Positions 56,856 to 64,000 of a stretch of DNA of 64,000 bases are shown here, piece after piece. The DNA comes from Pinus tabuliformis (lineage: Eukaryota > Streptophyta > Pinopsida > Pinales > Pinaceae), in the NCBI GenBank assembly GCA_031772625.1, contig CM062805.1, positions 802,743,592-802,807,591 of the forward strand, written 5' to 3'. Each line of letters starts with the position of its first letter. Position 1 is the stretch's first letter. A program made the position numbers and the translations under genes. The notes below the pieces were generated by a model. It worked only from the letters and a program-made list of their open reading frames with translations. It was not told the origin of the DNA and did no database searches.

Positions 56856-57990
56856 GAGCACTTTTAGAGATATTTTATTGCTCTTTAAAAAATACAAACA
56901 TCTCTGAGTTTTCATTGCTGAGCTTGTTAAATCTACACAAGGATGGTTAGAGCACTTTTTGTGATATTTTATTTCTCTTTAAAAAATAAGAAACATCTCC
57001 GATTTTTCATCATTGCACTTGTTAAATCTATACGACGATGCTCTGAGAAACTCCTTTTTGATATTTTTCTAGGTCATTAAACTGAAAAAGACTAAGGGAG
57101 CATTCTTTTTAGGTGCTTTTTTCTCACTCTTTAAACTGAAAAAATCCCGAGCTTTGTCTTTCTGCTCGTTAAACTCGATAAAGATGACCAGACCATTCTT
57201 TTAGGTACTTTTCTCGCTCGTTAAACTGAAAAATCCCAAGTTTTTGTTACTGGGCTCATTAAAAATATATGGCAGCAGCAAGAGCACTTTCTTTTTTGGG
57301 ACTGTTTCTCAATCTTATATCGAAAAATCCTCGAGTTTTTCCCCTCCTTCAAGCTCGTAAAACTATGTAGAAGGGATGAGCCATTCTTTTCCCTCTTTTT
57401 ATTGCTCACTAAACTAAAAAAGATACCCTGAGTTTTCTTCATCTGACTCATTAAAAATTTTGATGAAGGTATTGAGTTTGTCGTCACGTGACTCATTAAA
57501 AATTCACAATGAAAAACGAGTTTAGTTTGTCACCTCGTACTCGTAACAAAATGAAGTCGACATCTATTGAAAGCAGGTTTCTCTTTTTCCAGGCTCAATA
57601 GATTAACTTACGTAAAACTAATTGATCTGGGTATAATATTAACCTTTTGTCGCACCCGGTTAACAACTATGACAAAGGGACCACCATGGAGTCTCTCTTT
57701 ACTATCTTTTTAGACTCTCTAAATATGAAAAGACCATCGATTTTTCTAGTCTGGACTCTTTAAATTACACAGAAAAGATATAGAGTCATTCTTTTTATGA
57801 TACTTTTCAGACTCTTAAAACATGAAAAAATTGACGAGTTTGCCTATCTGGACTAGTTAAACTAATCGACAGGGCACAGAGTCGCTCTTTTTGTGGTCCT
57901 TTTCAAACTCTTTAAATATGTAAAGATCGATGAGTTTACCCGTCTGGACTCATAAAATTAATCAGACGGGGAAAGTGGACAATACAACTG
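56856..57990. repeat. Tandem array of ~95-bp units in the 3' region of element C
   Basis: About ten imperfect copies. Each has gagcattcttttt...gtactttt, then ctc-ctcgttaaactgaaaaa, then tcccgagttttt, then gctcgttaaa and a short variable link. The first block (56856-57540) and a variant block (57640-57990, with cttttcagactctttaaat-atgaaaagat) are recognisably the same unit. Related decayed units occur at the same place in A (6940-7470) and B (37240-37800). Such arrays between pol and the 3' LTR are known from Ogre/Tat elements and can seed satellite DNA. Confidence 0.8.
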
Positions 57991-59018
57991 TATTCCATAT
58001 TAGAAAGTGTGGTTTGCCAGCAGTAGTTCCCTTGAACATGGCACTCCCTCAGAAAAACCTTCCTTTTTATGGCCTCTCAATATGAACCCTATCATCCTAT
58101 GATTTTTAGCCTATATACCCTGATGTAATTTTAGTGTTCATGAGTCTAGTGCTGTCTGGTTAAAACCATTGTCGTGCCTTCTTTTGTTCAAGGGTTACCC
58201 ATTTGTTTCCTCCATCAACCAATCAAACATATCATTTCATCATGCCCTCCATTTTTTAGACCCAAATGCTCAAAAGATTCCTCAAAAAACAAAATCATTC
58301 TTGTCTTGTTTCGTGTTGATTGATGTAGGACACATCATTGCCTACCTTTCGACAGGTTTCTTCCTATCGACTTCAACACTCTATCTAGGAAGATAACCTA
58401 GAAACAAATTTAGTGCCTTGGTACTTGTAGAAATTAGTGGTAGGCGGCCTTATGCTTGGTCAAGGGTTCTCATTATTAGCTCCTAATTAATCGATTCTAC
58501 GAGTGTTCGATGACAAAGACATCTTTCACACTCGCTAGTTTGTACTATGAATCTTGGATACCATCACCATTATCGATGGCCTTCCTCGCGTTTATTACCT
58601 GTCTCCATTATTGGCTCGTAATCAGATGATTTCATGCATGTATCAATCTATGCTGTTCGATGAAGCAGAAATCAAGACCTTGGGTAGAGGCTTACATCAT
58701 TCAGCCTTGTTTCCTCTCCGAAGCTGCAGATATTGTTTTTTGGAGATAGTTGTTTCACGATGATTCTGTTATGATAGTGGACCCACATTGTGCTTATCGA
58801 CAGCTGGTATCATCATATCTATTTTGAGAAGATTACTCTAACATAGCTACTGAGCATGGGAATTCCTGACTCAGGACATTATTTTAGCAGTTTTATATAT
58901 ATGTGTTGTATCAAGTTTCCCTTGTTGCCCGAAGCTTCTCTCTCTCTACATTTTGACAAGAAAAATTATAGTTTCAGTAAAGTATTTTGGCCATCATCTC
59001 TGCCTCTGATCTCATAAC
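57991..59018 (+). other. 3' module of element C
   Basis: No gene; open frames 58169-58396 and 58554-58763 lack motifs. From 58320 it matches A (7810 on) closely, and B (38150 on) and H (15530 on) more loosely, including tatctaggaaga and gatgattctac-type text, up to the polypurine tract. Confidence 0.6.
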
Positions 59019-59030
59019 TCAGGGGGCACC
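59019..59030 (+). other. Polypurine tract of element C
   Basis: tcagggggcacc directly before the 3' LTR, one variant of the motif in A and B. Confidence 0.8.
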
Positions 59031-59559
59031 TGTTATGCAACAAAGTTACCTCCTCATCAACTCAGAGGTGAAAGATAGCATGATTGAAGCAAAGACCAAA
59101 ATTGCAAGCCTTGACTCCACACTAACGATGGTTGCACACTGAGACGCTGATTTATAAAGCTTGTTACCAAGACTAAGGGTGCGTTAGTGACCCTACTAAC
59201 TCAATTTTTTAGACCAGGGATATCATTAGTGAAACTAAGGGAAGTTTAGTGGGTCAAACCAACGAATTTTCTCACAAATATCTAGATATTTATCCCTAAA
59301 TTTGCTCAAGAAAAGCAAGGAAATTCCCAAAAATAAAACTATTTGGGTAAATTCCAATCTGAAAAAGAAGGAAAATGGGAAAGAGATGGAAATCAGGGCA
59401 ATTTCATTGCTTTTTCCCTAATGAACTCAATTAGGAGATTGGAAACCCTAACTCGATTGCTACATAAGCAGTGAGAGGGCCATTGTGAAAGGGGTCAGAG
59501 CATTTGAAAGGATAGCCTACTACGCTTTTGTGAACTATCACATGCTTGAAGAAGTGAGC

Positions 59560-59622
<63 letters not shown>

Positions 59623-60098
59623 GGAAGGGGCCAAGGAATATTGATACAACAGATGGTTGTATTCACTCTTCCATTATTAATACATACCTGTAGTTGTGTT
59701 CCCCACCCCATGGTGTCGGTAACCTTGTTCATTAAGTTGGTCATTCGATACTTGCTTAGATGAGTGGTTTAGTTATATGCAAATAGATGTTCATTATGCA
59801 TTCTTATATTAGTTTTCAAGATTATGTGATGTGATTGTGTTTGCCTTTCCTTTGTGCAGGAATTGATTTGGAGCCGGCTTTGAAGGAGTTCTTCTTGGCT
59901 GCATTGAGATCTCCAAACAAATCTAGAAGGAGACTTGAGGTAATCCTCTTTCCATACTTTGTTAATTGATATTTGATAGATGAGCATGTGTAAAACTTGG
60001 TAGCTTCTATAGATAATATTATAGTCTGTCGAATGTCCCGGGAAGGCCTTTGAGGGTTGTTTTCATTCTCCATACACCGTGCATTTTACCCCATAGCA
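59031..60098 (+). repeat. 3' LTR of element C
   Basis: TGTTATGCAACAAAGTTACC...CCCCATAGCA, followed by ATATG. About 40 bp longer than the 5' LTR, almost all because of the (AG)n tract at 59561. Confidence 0.9.
59561..59618. repeat. (AG)29 microsatellite in the 3' LTR of element C
   Basis: A pure AG run of 58 bp; the sister LTR has only 16 bp at the same place (50735-50750). The minus-strand Leu-Ser repeat frame over it is an artefact. Confidence 0.95.
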
Positions 60099-60103
60099 AT
60101 ATG

Positions 60104-61750
60104 GTATGAGCTGACTAGGTGGAGTGTTCATAGGGGGATTGATATACCATACTGCGATCCCCAGAGTCATGTTAGAAAGGACTAGAAAATCCATGACAAG
60201 GACAGAAAATACTCGTAGAGGGGGAAATAAGAAAGGTATCTAGCCTGTTAGGTAATGACCTGATGGAATAGCTCCTGGATGGTTAAGACTTGGAGGAACA
60301 GTTCTTGGTGGGAACATAGGAGAGGCACCCACAAATGGATGAGGTCTTGGGTGGGTGGATCTAGATTACTCAGCTGAGATGGTAACGACAGAGTGTTGAG
60401 GAGGTGGTTTTTGCTCAGAGGTATTTACCTCGTCAGAATTCATCATGATGATTTGGTAATCACCGGGACCAGAAGGTTCGGGTGGATGGGCTGCTTGACC
60501 TGGCTGAGGTTGAGCAGCAACAAATCCTTGCTGAGGGAAATTTTTCGTCAGAACTATCAGTTGAGATAGCACATGATTCTGAGGTGATTTTTGACCTCTA
60601 GAAGCTACTTGATCTTCCCACATTTGGCACATCTGGGGTAAGAGAGGACACTCATGTGTATAATGGCCATGTACACCACAACATGTGCAAGTATTCTTTG
60701 TATGAATATCCTTGTTCTACATGGGCTAGCCGCCCTGTTGTTGGTTGTTGGTGTTAGGCTAGTTCCCCTAGGGTTCACTAGATTGGTTACCTTGATTACC
60801 CTAGTTACCCTTGTTACCCTTCCCCTTGTTCTTTTTCATCGAATTTGGGGGATTGGTAGCACTCTGTTGTGCAGTCACCTGACCCTGAGGGGGTGGTGGC
60901 TTCTGGGGTTGAGGATGAATGGGAGGCTACGGTGCTAATGCTTGAGGAGTTGGACCACTCGGCTATGCATAAGGAGGAGAAACAATTTGGTAGACATGTT
61001 GGGGCCCTAGAAACTTGTTGCTAGTAGGAGGGGCATAAGTGTTGGAGGAACTAGTGCCCCCCTGAGGGTAGCCATAACTTTGTTGATTATGTGGCAAAGA
61101 GTGTGAAAAGGATCTAATGATAACATTGGTGGCATGAGATACCCCCAATGCATTGGCACTTCCGGGATGAGGGAGGTCTGGAATGATAATATAGACATAA
61201 CCGGATTGTTCATAAATCAGATCATATCTCAGGGCAGTTTGGAGAGCTTCTTTCTTAGTATGAGGAAAATGGGATGCGACATATTTCCCAATGGAGGATA
61301 AAAGGCTCCTAAGAAACCAATCTATATAGACATTACTCCTCCTTTGTCACCACTCTTGAACATTGTCAGAAAGGCGAGTGGCGAAGGACTGACAGAAAGT
61401 CATCAATAGCTCTGTATTAGTGTCGTACCAGATAGGTAACTGGAAATATGAAATGAATGCTTTAGCAACCTTTTTGAAAACGGAATGAGATGTGGAGGGC
61501 TGGTCAACATACCATTTTGCAGTGTCTCTAGTGAGCGTGCATTGGAAGAGCCAAAGATGAATGGAGTCATCGGTTATGGAGTTGGACGAACACCACATCT
61601 GGAAGGATTGGACATGTTTGGTAGGATCCTCTCTAGCATTACCCTCAAACTTTGGGATGTCTAAAGGAAGCCTAGTCGACATAGAAGGCGAACTAGCATC
61701 ATGGTGTATGGGGTCGTTTATCAACTAGTTAAAATCCAGTAGACTTAACC
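60104..61750 (-). pseudogene. gag of element D
   Basis: Minus strand. The capsid core is the open frame 61724-61347 (125 codons): STRLPLDIPKFEGNAREDP, FQMWCSSNSITDDSIHLWLF and TRDTAKWYVDQPSTSH, FQLPIWYDTNTELL. After a stop it continues to ALRYDLIYEQSGYVY (about 61210), a Pro/Gln/Tyr-rich stretch (61148-60963), a Lys/Gly/Asn-rich basic tract, and a complete zinc knuckle C-T-C-C-G-V-H-G-H-Y-T-H-E-C (near 60690-60650) with standard CX2CX4HX4C spacing. The frame 60632-60366 then carries a Pro/Gln-rich tail. TAG stops lie at Gln or Trp positions near 60960, 60930, 60800 and 60720. Confidence 0.88.
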
Positions 61751-63150
61751 TAGCCATAAAAGGGAGCATGGGGGCGGCCAAAAAGGTTCCTGAGATTGTT
61801 CTGCTTTATGTGACCACCAGGATAGAACCAGATCCAACACTAGGTCAGGTTCCTACACCAACTGTGGATCTAGACATGGTGACAATATGCGATGAAAGAG
61901 GCTCGAAATCAGATGAGGAATCAAGAGAAGAGTTGGTATGGGGACTCGTACATCTATGAACTTGAACTTGATGGGGATGGGTAATATTCCCAAGCAAAAA
62001 CTGGGGGTGAAGGCCTAATATTATCTACAACACACACCTTGGTGGTGCAATCATGGCAAGACACATGCGACACAGAAATGGTGAAGGGAGATTCAATACT
62101 ATTTCTTTGTCTTGATGCGAGGAGATAAATTTATTATGTTAAGTATTGGCTTGGAAGTTTAAACCAAGCACCCTTTGCTTAAGGTGTGATTGTGTGTACA
62201 AGTGTATTAATTGATTAAGTCTAGATCTTGTTTGTAAAAAAGAAAAAAGCTTGCTGAAAATAAACTAAAATAAATAACAGAAAATGAACAACAAAACAAT
62301 TATCTAAACCCCATCCAAACTGGGTTTGAAAACATGTACTAATTGGTGGCTAAATCAATGGGAAATACACTTAAATGGTCAAGAGATCTAAATGTCGATG
62401 TGACCAGGATCAAGAGACACTAAGCTGTTGGAAAGTGGTGCAACAACAACAAAAAACCAAAGAGAAGATTGTTGCAAAAAGATAGGGAGATGGGTGAAAC
62501 ACCTAGGGAAACAAATGGGACCCTAAGGAAAATTACCAAACAAGTTTAAATGTGAACTATGGATGGTAACAACCTATCTTAATATATTTAAAACTAAAGG
62601 GTACAGATCTAGAAAATGTGGCTGAAAGAAATGTAGATACTAACACTGCTCACTCATCTAAACTCCTCCTAAAAAGGTGGAAGCGTACTAGAGGCCCTAG
62701 GGGAGGATAAATTCAACTTAGATGAGCAAATCAGAGTGGATCAAGGCTTAACCAAGTTGAGATAGAGGTCAGACAACCCAACAGACAACTCTCTGCAAAA
62801 CCCACAAGCCGATCTGAGAAAAACCCAAAAATCACAGGTACTGACTTGTTTCTCTGTAGGGATCACACTTTTTGGGCTGAAAGGTGCGTTATGGAGCCTA
62901 GATCACACTTTTTGGGCTAAAAAATGTGAATTTTTTTTTCGTGGATCCCGATCAGTAAATCTCAGAAAAAAGTGTCGCCTTTGTCGGGACTGGTTCCTGT
63001 GACCTGCAAAAACGACTAGAAAGCTTGCAAAAGTCATAAATTAATCATATCTAGGGTTAAAATACTAAGAAACATTAAGAGAATTGAAAAAGGAAGAAAC
63101 CCTAAGCTGAAAACCAAAGGTCACCCAGGTTTCTGGATTTGAAGTATAAA
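61751..63150 (-). other. Leader and gag N-terminus of element D
   Basis: Between the primer site and the gag core. No motif recognised; a plus-strand open frame (61768-61959) is antisense to the gag start and is not supported as a gene. A 13-bp near-repeat gatcacactttttggg occurs twice (62864 and 62902). Confidence 0.45.
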
Positions 63151-63168
63151 AACCTAGTGGAGTCTCCA
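63151..63168 (-). other. Primer binding site of element D (tRNA-Arg type)
   Basis: The minus strand reads tggagactccactaggtt, matching 15 of 18 positions of tggcgactccactgggga. It is four bases inside the LTR and fixes D's orientation as minus. Confidence 0.75.
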
Positions 63169-63172
63169 AATT

Positions 63173-64000
63173 TGTTGTAGTGTTTTCTTCTCAAAGATGT
63201 ATGAAAAGAACCCACTTAAGATTGTGGATGACAAACAATCTTAACAATATAAATGGCTGCTAAACATTGTAGATCTGCAGCAACTGATAGAAACAAAACC
63301 TGCCAAAATTCTGATCTATGCCACAATCATAGTTAAACAACAAAAATAAAGAGTAATAACTCCAATCATCCAATGGAAACCAGATATGTAAAGAATAATT
63401 TTATATTAACACCTATGAAGAGAACAGATAAATGTTACCAATCCCCCTCTATGGGATGGGTTATTGGCTATCCTCAAACATATTCAACTTGTGTAGGGTC
63501 TCTCTCCTCTATAATGCATAAATGAAAAAAAAATATGGTGTGTGACAATGAAAATAATCAAAGTTACAAGAGTGAGTGCAACAATGAAAATAATCAAAAG
63601 TGGAAAATGAATGTAAAACCCTTATATTTATAACAAAATATTGAGTTATCCTCCAATAATGAGCAATAATAAAATATTATTAATCACATTCTTGGAATAA
63701 CCACTTGGAATATTTTATTATATTTGGTTAGGAGGGAAAAAGTATTTAAACATTTATTTAGAAATAATAAATAAATAAATAAATGATTTATTTATCATCT
63801 CAAGGAATAAGTTAAGGAATAATAAACAAATAAGGATTTATTTAATTATTTCTAAAGGATTTAGTCAATTTTAACAAAGAATTATAATTAATTAGTGATT
63901 AATTAATTATTCTTAGAGAAAAATAAGAAAAATAATGAGTTATCTGTTTATTTTTCATGATTGGGTCAAATTTGACAAGGAATAATAATAAAACAATGGT
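63173..64000 (-). repeat. 5' LTR of element D, truncated by the window end
   Basis: TGTTGTAGTGTTTTC... matches 16998-17711 and then 39872 onward without interruption. At 63891 it holds the single attag that is duplicated around element B in the other LTR. The outer boundary and target duplication lie beyond 64000. Confidence 0.88.

Larger units (their letters stand above)
50202..60098 (+). mobile_element. Element C: Tat-like gypsy element lacking the pol core
   Basis: LTRs at 50202-51229 and 59031-60098. The flanking 5-mers CTATG (50197-50201) and ATATG (60099-60103) match at four of five positions. tRNA-Arg primer site at 51234. The interior parallels A: leader with conserved block, gag, protease, then a junction to the integrase tail, 3' tandem repeats and polypurine tract. 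LTRs are about 90% identical by eye, younger than A. Best preserved of the pol-core-less copies. Confidence 0.92.
16998..64000 (-). mobile_element. Element D: outer Tat-like gypsy element on the minus strand, split by B, F and C
   Basis: The sequence at 16998-17711 plus 39872-40188 matches 63173-64000 as two LTR copies, about 90% alike by eye. A tRNA-Arg-type primer site on the minus strand (63151-63168) sits four bases inside the right copy, so transcription runs right to left. Remaining D sequence: gag at 60104-61750, gag end and linker at 49190-50201, a second-type RNase H at 48724-49180, and 3' region at 46663-48720 and 40189-40424. Without its guests, the visible part is about 8.7 kb. 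Protease, reverse transcriptase, the first RNase H and the integrase core are missing. The far end lies beyond 64000. Confidence 0.82.

Noticed and set aside
56856..57990. CRISPR-like or satellite array
   Set aside because: Units are imperfect, ~95 bp and without distinct spacers, and they sit inside an LTR element of a eukaryote. It is the element's own 3' tandem repeat.
59431..59744. Minus-strand frames with long Leu-Ser runs
   Set aside because: They translate the (AG)n tract inside the 3' LTR of C, and the sister LTR does not keep them.

Overview
The window is plant nuclear repeat DNA. I found no intact host gene, no rRNA or tRNA gene and no CRISPR array. Almost every base belongs to LTR retrotransposons nested inside one another: five Ty3/gypsy-type elements, one Ty1/copia element, one non-autonomous large retrotransposon derivative (LARD) and a fragment of another LTR element. 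The AT-rich sequence, large Tat/Ogre-like elements, old nested insertions and near absence of genes suit a large-genome vascular plant. A gymnosperm is my best guess, but species cannot be read from the sequence.

Layout, with working names. Element A (343-9571, + strand) is a degenerate Tat-like element with ~1 kb LTRs, target duplication ATTTT, gag and protease remnants, and no reverse transcriptase or integrase core. Element E (10081-15038, +) is a TNT1-like copia element with 5-bp duplication TTTCC; one reading frame of about 1311 codons is broken only by stop codons. Fragment H (15044-16997) looks like the 3' untranslated region and LTR start of another gypsy element. Element D (about 16998 to beyond 64000, - strand) is the outer host for everything to its right. 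Its 5' LTR is at the right edge and its 3' LTR is split between 16998-17711 and 39872-40188.

Inside D: element B (17712-39871, +; duplication ATTAG) interrupts D's 3' LTR. B is the only gypsy copy here with the full series gag, protease, reverse transcriptase, RNase H, integrase, a second RNase H, and an antisense gene remnant. LARD G (22329-29964, +; duplication AGTGG) interrupts B's gag. It is the youngest insertion, with LTRs about 99% alike by eye. It carries no gag-pol but holds a fragment resembling a plant CCCH zinc-finger protein gene. Element F (40425-46657, +; duplication ACTTA; tRNA-Glu primer site) interrupts D's 3' region. Element C (50202-60098, +; duplication CTATG/ATATG) interrupts D's gag/pol region.

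The recurring theme is loss of the pol core. A, C, D and F all keep gag-side and tail-side parts but lack reverse transcriptase. A and C have different junctions, so they are probably separate deletions. These copies could only have moved using enzymes from a relative such as B. A, C, D and B share a tRNA-Arg-type primer site. A, B and C share a PPT of the form AGGGGGCAYC, and A, B, C, H and perhaps G share a 3' module; A and C also share a conserved leader. All coding regions are broken, so nothing in the window is predicted to be active except possibly G with help in trans. LTR identities quoted are estimates by eye.
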